The position numbers and the translations under genes were made by a program. This document shows, in pieces, positions 1-7,441 of a DNA stretch of 12,682 nt; position 1 is the first letter of the stretch, and every line of letters starts with the position of its first letter. The stretch covers positions 1-12,682 of the forward strand of contig DAIDIM010000218.1 of assembly GCA_027459365.1 (NCBI GenBank), in the 5' to 3' direction. A model generated the notes under the pieces. That model ran no database searches, was not told where the DNA came from, and was given only the letters and a program-made list of their open reading frames with translations. This DNA comes from Chlamydiota bacterium (lineage in GTDB: Bacteria > Chlamydiota > Chlamydiia > Chlamydiales > SM23-39).

Positions 1-225
1 ATGCATTGCGTCCTCGATATGGGATTGGGTGTTGATGCTGCTGCGCTTCGAAGATTTGCTCCGCTATTTGTTGAAACAGTTGAAAAATGGCGAGCCATCG
101 TTACGAAAATTTGCGCAGGCGAAGATCCAGGACCTTTCCAAATGCCAGGTATGCCACAACAACAGCAAAAAAGTGCTCCAATGGGTGGCGGTGCAAAACC
201 TGGTGAACGGTTCATCAAGATTTAA
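1..225 (+). CDS. slc1: Type III secretion chaperone Slc1 (CT043 family), C-terminal fragment
   Basis: Slc1 is a cytoplasmic SycE/CesT-like chaperone that in Chlamydia binds early type III effectors such as Tarp and keeps them ready for secretion. Only the last 74 codons are visible; the gene runs off the left edge, and the ATG at base 1 is an internal methionine, not the start. The visible part begins MHCVLDM, continues with the amphipathic helix FAPLFVETVEKWR (residues 19-31), then ICAGEDP, and ends in a Met/Pro/Gln/Gly-rich tail. From memory this follows C. trachomatis CT043 closely (MHCVLDM, LFIETVVKWR, CAGREP, a Pro/Met/Gly-rich tail). The helix is the usual C-terminal helix of CesT-fold chaperones. 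The tail contains a QQQQ run. It converges on dnaA across a palindromic element. The full protein is expected at about 160-170 residues. The identification rests on recalled similarity over a short fragment, but the match is distinctive. Confidence 0.82.
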   Translation: MHCVLDMGLGVDAAALRRFAPLFVETVEKWRAIVTKICAGEDPGPFQMPGMPQQQQKSAPMGGGAKPGERFIKI

Positions 226-233
226 GACCTTGG

Positions 234-528
234 AAAAAAATTGACCACAGAGGCACAGAGTTGGGAGAGGTTGCACAGAGAAGAGAAAAATCTTCTTTTT
301 CGGAGACGAAAAAGAAGAATCTCTGCCGCTAATGCGGCAATAAAGTGACCGAGCTAATCGAATTGAGAAAAACCTCTGATGAAGAATTTGCACCGTGAAA
401 AAAATAATCTGATGCAAAATTGTTGCCGCGCTAGCGGCAGAATTTTTTCTTTTTCGCCTCCGAAAAAGAAAAGTCTTTTTCCCTCTGTGCAGCCTCTGTG
501 TTCTCTGCCTCTGTGGTGAATTTTTTTT
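234..528. repeat. Long imperfect palindrome of CACAGAG units with nested hairpins (MITE-like)
   Basis: This element fills nearly all of the 311-base gap between slc1 and dnaA. The left arm (about 234-340) and right arm (about 424-528) are imperfect inverted copies. Both begin outside with an A/T run, then AATT(G/C)ACCACAGAGG. Three CACAGAG heptamers lie at 246-252, 254-260 and 274-280, with three inverted copies at 483-489, 494-500 and 509-515. Each arm holds its own 12-bp hairpin (291-302 with 307-318; 445-456 with 461-472) and a TGCCGC/GCGGCA hairpin (324-339; 424-439). The centre (341-423) is less symmetric but contains a TTTGCA/TGCAAA pair. No open frame is convincing, and no transposase is present. 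It resembles CACAGAG-rich intergenic repeats recalled from unrelated bacterial genomes (unchecked). It could act as a two-way terminator between converging genes, but neither arm has a classic U-tract after its hairpin. Confidence 0.8.
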
Positions 529-536
529 GTCTCGTT

Positions 537-1835
537 CTATCTTTGCTCGATTAGGCGAATGTCGCTTTCGATTGTCCCTATCTCTTCCTCTAACCCTTTT
601 TGAATTTGTTTGACGCTTGCCATGACAGTGGAATGGTCGCGACCAAAAATGGCACCAATTTTCTGGTAGGGAAGATGCAGCTTTAATCTGCAAAAATACA
701 TTGCAATTTGACGTGGGTAAGTAAATTCTTTTTTATGCGATTTTCCTAAAATATCTGATAAGCGTATTCCGAAATGATTTGCAGTATCATTGATCATTTT
801 TTCGGAAGTGATCATTTTTGCTTTCTTCGTTGCGATAAAATCTTGAAGAAATTGAGCTGCTTTTTCTGGAGTTAATGATATCCCTTTGGTCCTAAGACGA
901 AGAGCTTGCAGTGCGACGAGTGGATGATCAGAAAATTGCTCTGCAAGATAGGTGATGAGCTCTTTTGAATAGGGAAGCTTCCAGAGCGACACTTTTTTAG
1001 TGAGGATGTCAAGAGCGGGTACTGGGCCGATATTCAGAGAGATGCCCCATTCAAAACGACTCAATAATCTCTCTTCAATTTCTTGATTTTTCGTTGGGGG
1101 AAGGGGAGAGGAAAGAATGATCTGTTTTCCTTGTGTATGGAGGATATTAAATGTGTGAAAAAATTCTTCTTGCGTCGCAAATTTTTTTGCAAAAAAACTG
1201 ACATCGTCAACGATGAGAACGTCGATATCACGATAGGCACTACGGAGTTGGTCCATGTGTCCCAGGCGGATCGCTTGTATTACATGGGAGGTAAATGTCT
1301 CTGCGCGAACAAAGAAAACTTTTTTCCCATGGCCCTGATAATGGCTTGCTGCTGCTGTTAATAGATGCGTTTTCCCAGATGCTAGCGCTCCATAGAGAAA
1401 GATCGGATTGAATGTCCTATCCATCTCCTTGAGTAAGCGATATGCTACGATATTTTCAGAGGAAACTATGAAATTGTCAAAGGTAAGTTCAGGATCGAGT
1501 CGATCGGGTAGTATTGTAAAAGAGCTCTTTTCAATATTTCCTTCTGTTTTCTTAAGTTTGTTCAGATGGATTTGGATAGGCCTTCCATTATTGTTATAAA
1601 TGCCGTTTTTTAATATAGGGCGTATATGCTCTTCAAACCAAGTAATTTTTAGAGGGTCGGGGGATTCAAGATAGATGTTTCTCGCGTCGAATTTTGTGAC
1701 TTTGATTGGGCGAACCCATTCGTCGATCGTCTGTTTCCCTAACTTACTCTCCATTTTCAGAAGAAATTCATCCCAAGCTTTCATGTTTCGAAAGAATGTT
1801 AGATTGCGGGACGCATTTTTTTCATGACCCACCAT
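537..1835 (-). CDS. dnaA: Chromosomal replication initiator DnaA (chlamydial DnaA_1-type paralog)
   Basis: DnaA is the AAA+ ATPase that binds DnaA boxes and opens the replication origin. Domain I is at residues 19-95 (WDEFLL, IDEWVRPI). The AAA+ core carries Walker A GALASGKT (149-156) and Walker B VLIVDD (206-211). Its ERLLSRFEWG segment (255-264) matches the SRFEWG region that carries the arginine finger. The domain IV box-binding signature GRDHSTVMASVKQIQ is at 398-412. All key residues are present, so the protein should be active, although the P-loop lacks the common GLGKT. The reading frame opens at 1835, inside the end of yidC (37-base overlap). The second Met (codon 18, ATG at 1784) is the better start because it puts the domain I tryptophan at position 4, as expected, and leaves 14 bases after the yidC stop; neither start has a strong Shine-Dalgarno. 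Chlamydiae have two dnaA genes; the yidC neighbour points to the CT250 copy. Confidence 0.96.
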   Translation of the reverse strand: MVGHEKNASRNLTFFRNMKAWDEFLLKMESKLGKQTIDEWVRPIKVTKFDARNIYLESPDPLKITWFEEHIRPILKNGIYNNNGRPIQIHLNKLKKTEGNIEKSSFTILPDRLDPELTFDNFIVSSENIVAYRLLKEMDRTFNPIFLYGALASGKTHLLTAAASHYQGHGKKVFFVRAETFTSHVIQAIRLGHMDQLRSAYRDIDVLIVDDVSFFAKKFATQEEFFHTFNILHTQGKQIILSSPLPPTKNQEIEERLLSRFEWGISLNIGPVPALDILTKKVSLWKLPYSKELITYLAEQFSDHPLVALQALRLRTKGISLTPEKAAQFLQDFIATKKAKMITSEKMINDTANHFGIRLSDILGKSHKKEFTYPRQIAMYFCRLKLHLPYQKIGAIFGRDHSTVMASVKQIQKGLEEEIGTIESDIRLIEQR

Positions 1836-3697
1836 TGTTGTAGGATTCCAAGGAGTGTTGAAAACATAAAGTAGAGATTCAAGCCTGATGGGAAATTATA
1901 GAACAAAACAACGAAGACGACAGACATCATGATGCCCATCATTTTTTGCTGTTTTTGTGCATCACTTATTGTTTCACCCTCTTTTGGTGCAGGGGAGGTA
2001 AGTTTTTGCTGCACAAACATAGAAAGACCCATCAGAATAGGCAATAAATGGAGCTCATTGCCTATAAACCAAATCGGTTGACCCCATGCAAAGAGAATAT
2101 CTGGAGCTGCTAAATCGTCGATCCAACCAGGAATGAATGGAGCACCGCGCAGTGGAAAACTCGATTTTAAAAGATAGAACATACCCATTAAGAAAGGCAA
2201 TTGTAATAGTTGTGGAATGCAACCGGTCATTGGGTTCACTCCAGATTCTTTATAGGCAGACATGATTTCCAATTGCGCACGACGCGGGTCTTTTTTATGC
2301 TTTTCCTGAATCAATTTGATTTTTGGTGCAATAGCTTGCATTTTAACAGAGGATCGAATTGCCCATGTATTGAGTGGATACATCATCAGACGGAGCGCTA
2401 TTGTTAATAAAATAATTGCAGCAGCCCAAGAACGGGTAACTGTGTAAAATATTTCCATTAGGAAAAATAAAAATTTTGAAAAAGGGGCTGAGATGAATGA
2501 AAACCATCCTTGAATACTTTGCGCTGATGCATAATCTGGATTGTAATGAAGCAATGGGCTACCAAAGAGTGAATCCAATTTTTTTAGCAAGTTTTCGTCA
2601 AATGGCCCTGCAAAAATTCGAAAAGATAGTGCACCTGTTTTTAAAGGGAGATAGGTTGCATATCCGGGATAATCGCTAGCTGGATAAAGGTTATATCCAG
2701 GATCGACTAAAGTAAGGCGTGTTGGAAGGAGTGTACCAGGAATTTGTTCTGTAAAATATCCCGGATTTAATTTCTCTAAAGGATCAGAAATAATACCCAA
2801 AAATCCGTTGTTATTGCTAATCCAATTGGGTTGAACATTCGGAACATAATTGATCTCTTTTTTTGGTAAATCAAGTGTTTCAACATCTGATACATTGTTT
2901 TTAGTCACTTGAATGCGAAGTAGAGGAGCATAAGAGCCTCCTACGATTTCTGCATCAGGGACGCCTGATGTCAGAGAAAGATTTTTTGCATCTCCTTCAA
3001 TTTGAATGTCGAGTTGTAAACAATAGGGACCATTTCTTTCTTGAGGAATTGAAAATGTCTTAACAATGTGTCTTTGTCCTATCTTTGAAGTAAATTGGAT
3101 CAGATTTGGTTCAAAGCGGGTGACTTCATAATGAAGGGTTGAGATTTCAGATGTATCTCCAAGAATATTGAATGCATAATATTGTGGAGGGAATTCTGAG
3201 ATCTGTTCCCCATTTGTATTGAGAATCGGTCGTCGCAATAGTGGATAATAACCTCCAAGAGTCCCTTTTTGTTGCAATCCCTGGACTGTATGAAAAGGGC
3301 GAAGGGGAAAGTGGGCATTTTGAGGGGACTTTGCTAAAATCTCACGATCAAAATCAATTTCTTTAACGATGCTTGCTTTATTTGTATTGCTTCTCAAAGG
3401 AAGATTGATTTCGGCAAGAGCGCCTCCAATGTTTGAAAAAACAAGCTGTTGATACTCATTTTCTAAGACATAAAACTCTTCTTTTGTCTTTGTTTTTGTA
3501 GGCGTTGCTTGAGCAATCAGCCCATTTAACGATGGAATGTGCTCGAAAGATTTTATCCTTTTGCTTTCAGAATCAGCATCTTCAGCTTTACTTAAAGTTT
3601 GTTGTTTTGTTTGTCCATTTTTTGCATCAAACCATGTATGCACAGCGAAGAAAGAAATGCTTAACAGAAATACGAATAGAAGAGATCTTTTGTCCAT
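1799..3697 (-). CDS. yidC: Membrane protein insertase YidC (Oxa1 family)
   Basis: YidC inserts and folds inner-membrane proteins, alone or with SecYEG. The 632-residue protein has an N-terminal membrane anchor (LLFVFLLSISFFAVHTW, residues 6-22), a large periplasmic domain (about 75-390) and the conserved Oxa1 core (about 405-625) with five membrane segments in total expected. Core hallmarks are LRLMMYPL (435-442, R436 being the hydrophilic-groove arginine), KESGVNPMTGCIPQLLQLP (483-501) and FPSGLNLYF (602-610). The basic tail is short. It is longer than E. coli YidC (548) but shorter than the roughly 790 residues recalled for C. trachomatis. The start has a good ribosome binding site, GGAG (3702-3705), four bases before the ATG. 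It is the first gene of a likely yidC-dnaA operon; Chlamydia has the same pair (CT251-CT250). A large palindrome begins 13 bases upstream of the ATG. Confidence 0.97.
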   Translation of the reverse strand: MDKRSLLFVFLLSISFFAVHTWFDAKNGQTKQQTLSKAEDADSESKRIKSFEHIPSLNGLIAQATPTKTKTKEEFYVLENEYQQLVFSNIGGALAEINLPLRSNTNKASIVKEIDFDREILAKSPQNAHFPLRPFHTVQGLQQKGTLGGYYPLLRRPILNTNGEQISEFPPQYYAFNILGDTSEISTLHYEVTRFEPNLIQFTSKIGQRHIVKTFSIPQERNGPYCLQLDIQIEGDAKNLSLTSGVPDAEIVGGSYAPLLRIQVTKNNVSDVETLDLPKKEINYVPNVQPNWISNNNGFLGIISDPLEKLNPGYFTEQIPGTLLPTRLTLVDPGYNLYPASDYPGYATYLPLKTGALSFRIFAGPFDENLLKKLDSLFGSPLLHYNPDYASAQSIQGWFSFISAPFSKFLFFLMEIFYTVTRSWAAAIILLTIALRLMMYPLNTWAIRSSVKMQAIAPKIKLIQEKHKKDPRRAQLEIMSAYKESGVNPMTGCIPQLLQLPFLMGMFYLLKSSFPLRGAPFIPGWIDDLAAPDILFAWGQPIWFIGNELHLLPILMGLSMFVQQKLTSPAPKEGETISDAQKQQKMMGIMMSVVFVVLFYNFPSGLNLYFMFSTLLGILQQWWVMKKMRPAI

Positions 3698-3709
3698 GTT
3701 GCTCCGAAA

Positions 3710-3778
3710 ATACTGCGGGACGTTGAATTTTTACGTTTTGACGCGGTGAAAACGGAAAAAATCAACGTCCCGCAGTAT
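3710..3778. repeat. 69-base nested palindrome upstream of yidC
   Basis: The outer arms are perfect 17-base inverted repeats, ATACTGCGGGACGTTGA (3710-3726) and its complement (3762-3778). After one A-A mismatch pairing resumes for 5 bp (3728-3732/3756-3760), then an A-G mismatch, 6 bp (3734-3739/3749-3754), a G-G mismatch, 2 bp and a 3-base loop (3743-3745). Thirty of 33 base pairs match. It lies between the yidC start codon and the MFS gene. It could be an operator, an RNA leader hairpin beside the yidC ribosome binding site, or a copy of a small dispersed palindromic repeat. There is no U-tract long enough for a typical terminator on either side. Confidence 0.9.
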
Positions 3779-3782
3779 AGCA
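3774..3782 (-). promoter_or_regulatory. Possible extended -10 promoter of yidC
   Basis: On the minus strand the sequence reads TGCTATACT, an extended -10 element (TGnTATAcT). The -35 position about 17 bases upstream has only a poor match (TTCCAT). A TTGACT at 3786-3791 is too close to serve as -35. Transcription would begin near 3767, so the -10 overlaps the outer arm of the palindrome and most of the palindrome would be in the yidC leader RNA. This is a sequence match only. Confidence 0.35.
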
Positions 3783-3796
3783 GAGAGTCAAATCCT

Positions 3797-3853
3797 ATGG
3801 AAGAAAAATATGATTTGAGTTACGAACAGAACATGAACATCCAAAGGTTATGA
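3797..3853 (+). CDS. Possible 18-codon leader ORF coupled to the MFS gene
   Basis: ATG at 3797 opens a short frame, MEEKYDLSYEQNMNIQRL, whose TGA stop (3851-3853) overlaps the MFS start codon as ATGA. A GAG-rich stretch (3782-3787) lies at about the right distance for a weak ribosome binding site. The frame is also open further upstream through the palindrome, with a GTG at 3746. ATGA overlaps usually mark translational coupling, and the MFS start has only an AGG two bases away, so coupled re-initiation would explain how it is translated. No known family is recognised. It may simply be chance open frame. Confidence 0.35.
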   Translation: MEEKYDLSYEQNMNIQRL

Positions 3854-5214
3854 GTATTCGAGAATCGATCAATATAGCAATCGATGAATCTCCGATTACC
3901 CCACATCGTATTCGGATGTGGGCGCTTGCATCAGCTGGGATTGCTCTGACTGGTTACGATTTCTTTATCATGAGCGCAGCCCTGCCATTGATTCAATCCT
4001 ATTTTGGAATTTTTTCATCAACTTTTGCAGGGATTCTTGCAGCAGCAGCTTTTTTGGGGGCCGTGCCCGGAGCGATTATATCTGGTGTGATATCAGATCG
4101 GTTTGGAAGACGTCTTGTCTTACTATTTGATATGGCTCTTCTGTCAATCACGTCGATTTTATGTTCCATTGCTTGGAGTCCTGAGATTTTGATTTTCTTC
4201 CGTTTTCTTCAAGGAATATCTGTCGGTGCAGAATATCCGATTTGTGCCTCCCTTGTTGCGGAAATCATGCCTCGAAAAACGCGCGGAAAATGGTTGACAG
4301 GTGCGATTAGTTTTCAGGCAATCGGAATGACTTTAGCCGCGGTCATTTGCTCATTGATTCTTTTAGTAAATCCTTCTGAGCTTAGCTGGCGTATGATGGT
4401 TCTCTCGTGTAAGTTTCCAGCTCTCGTCTTATTTCTTCTACGCACTTCGCTTCGAGAAAGTCCTCGCTGGCTAGCAAGAAAGGGGCGTATTAAAGACGCC
4501 AAAGCAAACCTCGAATGGTTAATTGGAACAAAAGAACTTCCTCCATCTAAAATAACGGAAGAGGCTCCTCAAAAAAGCCATTTTTTTGAATTATTTCGGC
4601 CTGAATTTCGTATGCGAACACTTCTCACAACAATACCTTGGCTTTTTGTGGATATAGCTCTTTATGGGATTGGACTTTTTACTCCTCTGATTCTGGTGAA
4701 TTTATTAGTTCCTTCTGTAATTCATACAGGAGGATATCTTGCAGCTGACTTCAGATCAGATATCATGACTGCTTTTGCAGATCTATTTTTAATCATTGGT
4801 TTTATTTTAAATATTTTGCTTGTTGAATGTCGCGGAAGAATCCAATTACAAATTCTCGGCTTTATTGGAATGGCAGTTGGAACCGGACTCATTGCAATTT
4901 TAGGGATGAAAGCGGGAGATATGGCATTGATTATTGGATTTAGCCTATTCAATTTGATGGTCAATTTAGGACCCAACGCAACGACTTTTTTATTGCCTGT
5001 AGAGGTCTTTCCAACACGTCTTCGGGCAACTGGACATGGCTTTGCCGCTGCGTGCGGGAAAATAGGGGCAACTCTTAGCGCTCTCTTCCTTCCCATGGCA
5101 TACCATCTCTATGGTCTTCAAACTACGATGGCTATGATCGGAATCTTCTGCCTGATCGGAGCGATGATTACAGTGATCGCACGCGTCGAAACCAGAGGTC
5201 TACCTTTGGAATAG
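3850..5214 (+). CDS. MFS transporter, phosphate/sugar porter-like, substrate unknown
   Basis: This is a 12-helix major facilitator superfamily permease (454 residues) of the inner membrane. Visible hallmarks are GYDFF in the first helix (35-39), the loop 2-3 motif DRFGRR (83-88), FRFLQGISVGAEYP (117-130) leading into PRKTRGKW (141-148), RESPRW after helix 6 (202-207) and EVFPTRLRATGHG before the last helices (385-397). The C-terminal end is ETRGLPLE. The GAEYP form of the helix 4 motif and the SPRW motif place it near the sugar-porter, phosphate (PHS) and carboxylate (SHS) branches, but the substrate cannot be read from the sequence. ATG at 3850 is the first plausible start; its AGG is only two bases away, so translation may be coupled to the mini-ORF upstream. 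It converges on the TPR gene with a 7-base gap. Confidence 0.88.
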   Translation: MSIRESINIAIDESPITPHRIRMWALASAGIALTGYDFFIMSAALPLIQSYFGIFSSTFAGILAAAAFLGAVPGAIISGVISDRFGRRLVLLFDMALLSITSILCSIAWSPEILIFFRFLQGISVGAEYPICASLVAEIMPRKTRGKWLTGAISFQAIGMTLAAVICSLILLVNPSELSWRMMVLSCKFPALVLFLLRTSLRESPRWLARKGRIKDAKANLEWLIGTKELPPSKITEEAPQKSHFFELFRPEFRMRTLLTTIPWLFVDIALYGIGLFTPLILVNLLVPSVIHTGGYLAADFRSDIMTAFADLFLIIGFILNILLVECRGRIQLQILGFIGMAVGTGLIAILGMKAGDMALIIGFSLFNLMVNLGPNATTFLLPVEVFPTRLRATGHGFAAACGKIGATLSALFLPMAYHLYGLQTTMAMIGIFCLIGAMITVIARVETRGLPLE

Positions 5215-5221
5215 GTCCAAA
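5205..5221. other. Short hairpin at the MFS/TPR convergence
   Basis: TTTGGA (5205-5210) and TCCAAA (5216-5221) form a 6-bp stem with a 5-base loop spanning the MFS stop codon, in the gap between two converging genes. It lacks a U-tract in either direction, so it is at best a weak two-way terminator. The two genes may be transcribed into each other. Confidence 0.3.
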
Positions 5222-7288
5222 TCACTCTTCGCGAGCTTGGAATTTGGCTTCGAGCTCGTTGATGAATAGTCCGAAGCTTTCCGTAGCACGTACTGCTTCT
5301 AGCCACTCATCTTCGAGAATTTCTTCGATTGGGGGAAGCGATTTTAAAGAAAGAGATTGTCGGATCAATTGCATCGATTCATCTGTCCGCCCTAAGAGTG
5401 AATAGAGGCAGGCCAGCGTATAGTATGCTGATAGGTTGCCAAGTCTTCCTGCAAGTAGGATCTTTTGCTCGGCGTCTGCATAAAGCTGCTCTGAAACATC
5501 TAGGCCAAGTGTCGATTGAGCAAGATGGATTAAGCAAATTCCCCACTCAAGCCAGATTTGGTCATCATCTTCTTCTTGACGCGCAGCAAGGCGGAAGAAG
5601 TGGAGGGCTCTTTTAAAGAATTCAGCATCACTTAAGATGATTCCAAGGTGCATATTTTGAAGTGCGATTGACAAGTGAATGCCTGGATAATCGGGATCGA
5701 TGAGAAGTACCTGTGAATACACTTCAAGAGAACGGAAAAGGGGAGCCTCTTCAAGGTTAAATTCGGCTAGCCACTCAAGCGATATTGCATAGAAATAAAG
5801 CCACTCAGGGTGATGGATAATCACCTCTTTATGGGCAGTGAGTAGCATTTCAAAATGTTGTATGGCAAGTTCAAGACTGCCGAGATCTCTTGTTAATTCA
5901 CTAAAGCGCAATAAAGAGCAAGCTGCATCGAAGACAATAGAAGGGCATGACGGTTTTAGGTCAATTGCTCTTGCAAAAAAGCGATTGGCTCTTTCGAGAA
6001 GATCGTCATGATCTGTGAGATCAGCATAATATTTATGAACTCGGGCGAGTGTATGCCAATGTTCGGCAATTGTCCGATCGATGGATAGAGCGTATTGAAG
6101 TTTTTCAATGGCCATGTCATAGAATTCGCCATCTTCGTAATATTTCCCTAAGCACATCAAGCATACGCCGTAAGCGTGCCAAAGATCAGGATCATCTTCT
6201 TGATCTGTTGCCTTGATGATTTTATTCTCTGCTTCAATCAATAAATCTAGCCGATTACTTGCCAAGCCTAAATAAGAAAGCGACTCGACCCATTGCGCGA
6301 TGATCAATGGATTTTTTGCATCCAAAAGGAATGCGCGCGCGCAGTTTTCGATACTTTGGCGAAGAGAGCGAATATCTTGATTGATCCTTCCCACTTCACC
6401 TAGGATTTGCGCCCAATGAATCCATGTATCTGCATCTTGTGCTGAAAGTTTCACTGCCTGCCCATAACATTGGGAGGCTTTCGCAGCATAACGGTCATCC
6501 ATTGTATTGATGTAGAGCTGAGAATAGACTTCGCCGAGTGAGATCCATCCTTCATCGTAATTTGGATTGATTTGAACCGATTGCAAAAAGTATTGGACTG
6601 CTTGTGTAAGTAGCGAAGAGTCGTTAACGAGCAATCCCATCTCTAGGTGCGCTTTTCCGCAATCGTGAAGAAACTCAGGCGATTGCTTCTTTTGCATTTG
6701 ATAGGAAGTTTGTAGTGCATCGATGGCCGAACGGACATCGCAAGCCTCACCTGAGTGGGCAGCAATTTCCATCCAGACATTTCCATAATCCCAATAAAGT
6801 TCTGCTAAAATATCTTGTGACTGATTGGATGCGAGGGTAAGTGCTTTCTGATACTTTTCACGGGCATCGATGAGATAGTGGTGTTCTTCATGACATATGC
6901 CAAGTTGTAAAAAAGTATTCCCCCAAGCAATGTATGCTTCAAAAAAAAGAGGATCTAACTGTGTTGCAAACTTAAAATGTTTACTTGCTAAAAGAAGCGC
7001 TTTCTCTTTCCCCTCTTCAGATCCATATTCAAAAAAGGCAAGGCCTTGGCGATACCAAATTTGAGGATTTTTTGGCTCCAACTGCGCTGCTTCCTCAAAA
7101 AGAGGTAAAGCGGCCAAATTTCCCTGCAGCAAAGCGAATTCCCCTTGAGAGAGTTTATAGAACGCCAACTCTTTTTTTTGCGTCTCGTTCAAGACATTCC
7201 ACTCTTGGGGATCTGATTCTCGCCCCATGTATTTACGTGGGAAAAAGCGGCTAAAAATTTTACGAATGGGGTTCGCTGTTGCTGTCAT
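5222..7288 (-). CDS. Tetratricopeptide repeat (TPR) protein
   Basis: A 688-residue protein made almost wholly of helical TPR units from about residue 39 to 650. Repeated hallmarks are W-x(2-4)-G or A-x-x-L-G helix A segments, each followed by an A-x-x-x-[FY] helix B: IWYRQGLAFFEYG, AYIAWGNTFLQLG, YWDYGNVWMEIA, EGWISLGEVYSQL, TWIHWAQILGEVG, EHWHTLARVHKYY, IWLEWGICLIHLA. Many units are followed by L-x-P or I-x-P turns. There is no signal peptide or membrane segment; the N-terminus is basic (IRKIFSRFFPRKY), so it is expected in the cytoplasm or possibly as a secreted effector. TPR arrays bind other proteins, so a scaffold or chaperone role is plausible, but no specific function is recognised. 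ATG at 7288 was kept although no Shine-Dalgarno precedes it; the next Met is codon 21. It is divergent from the efflux operon and converges with the MFS gene. Confidence 0.88.
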   Translation of the reverse strand: MTATANPIRKIFSRFFPRKYMGRESDPQEWNVLNETQKKELAFYKLSQGEFALLQGNLAALPLFEEAAQLEPKNPQIWYRQGLAFFEYGSEEGKEKALLLASKHFKFATQLDPLFFEAYIAWGNTFLQLGICHEEHHYLIDAREKYQKALTLASNQSQDILAELYWDYGNVWMEIAAHSGEACDVRSAIDALQTSYQMQKKQSPEFLHDCGKAHLEMGLLVNDSSLLTQAVQYFLQSVQINPNYDEGWISLGEVYSQLYINTMDDRYAAKASQCYGQAVKLSAQDADTWIHWAQILGEVGRINQDIRSLRQSIENCARAFLLDAKNPLIIAQWVESLSYLGLASNRLDLLIEAENKIIKATDQEDDPDLWHAYGVCLMCLGKYYEDGEFYDMAIEKLQYALSIDRTIAEHWHTLARVHKYYADLTDHDDLLERANRFFARAIDLKPSCPSIVFDAACSLLRFSELTRDLGSLELAIQHFEMLLTAHKEVIIHHPEWLYFYAISLEWLAEFNLEEAPLFRSLEVYSQVLLIDPDYPGIHLSIALQNMHLGIILSDAEFFKRALHFFRLAARQEEDDDQIWLEWGICLIHLAQSTLGLDVSEQLYADAEQKILLAGRLGNLSAYYTLACLYSLLGRTDESMQLIRQSLSLKSLPPIEEILEDEWLEAVRATESFGLFINELEAKFQAREE

Positions 7289-7311
7289 TTTAAATCACAA
7301 ATTGCAGATTG

Positions 7312-7333
7312 TCGAGATCATATCGAGATTATA
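7312..7333. repeat. 11-bp tandem direct repeat at the TPR promoter
   Basis: TCGAGATCATA (7312-7322) is followed directly by TCGAGATTATA (7323-7333), identical at 10 of 11 positions. The 11-base period is about one helical turn, and the second copy contains the TATAAT of the predicted TPR promoter on the minus strand. This could be a pair of same-face regulator half-sites, but no family is recognised. Confidence 0.5.
7328..7333 (-). promoter_or_regulatory. Possible -10 element of the TPR gene
   Basis: The minus strand reads a perfect TATAAT here, 39 bases upstream of the TPR start codon, giving a leader of about 30 bases. The -35 position at 16-18 bases spacing has no good match, so activator help or chance occurrence in AT-rich DNA are both possible. 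Confidence 0.35.
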
Positions 7334-7441
7334 GATAAGCCCCATTTTTTTTCCCAGTAATTGAGCTATCTAATTGTAGATGAATTAATTAGAACAAAAA
7401 ACTAGATTTTTTTAAAAAAAATTTTCTCCAGTATAAAAAAC

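Noticed and set aside
1..225. ATG at base 1 as the start of a 74-residue gene
   Set aside because: The Met is internal in the CT043 family; the gene continues beyond the left edge.
226..536. Replication origin next to dnaA
   Set aside because: No DnaA-box-like TTATCCACA cluster was seen; the region is explained by the palindromic repeat.
64..693. 209-codon minus-strand open frame
   Set aside because: It runs across the palindromic repeat and the ends of slc1 and dnaA in another frame; its Arg/Lys/Ser-rich translation follows the repeat, not a protein family.
3505..3749. Two plus-strand frames of about 70 codons over the yidC 5' end
   Set aside because: They are antisense to the yidC signal anchor and show no family features.
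3710..3778. Rho-independent terminator
   Set aside because: The stem is strong, but there is no U-tract of usual length after it on either strand, and it lies between divergent gene starts rather than after a gene.
4722..5096. 124-codon minus-strand frame inside the MFS gene
   Set aside because: It lies antisense to well-conserved MFS motifs and has no recognisable family.
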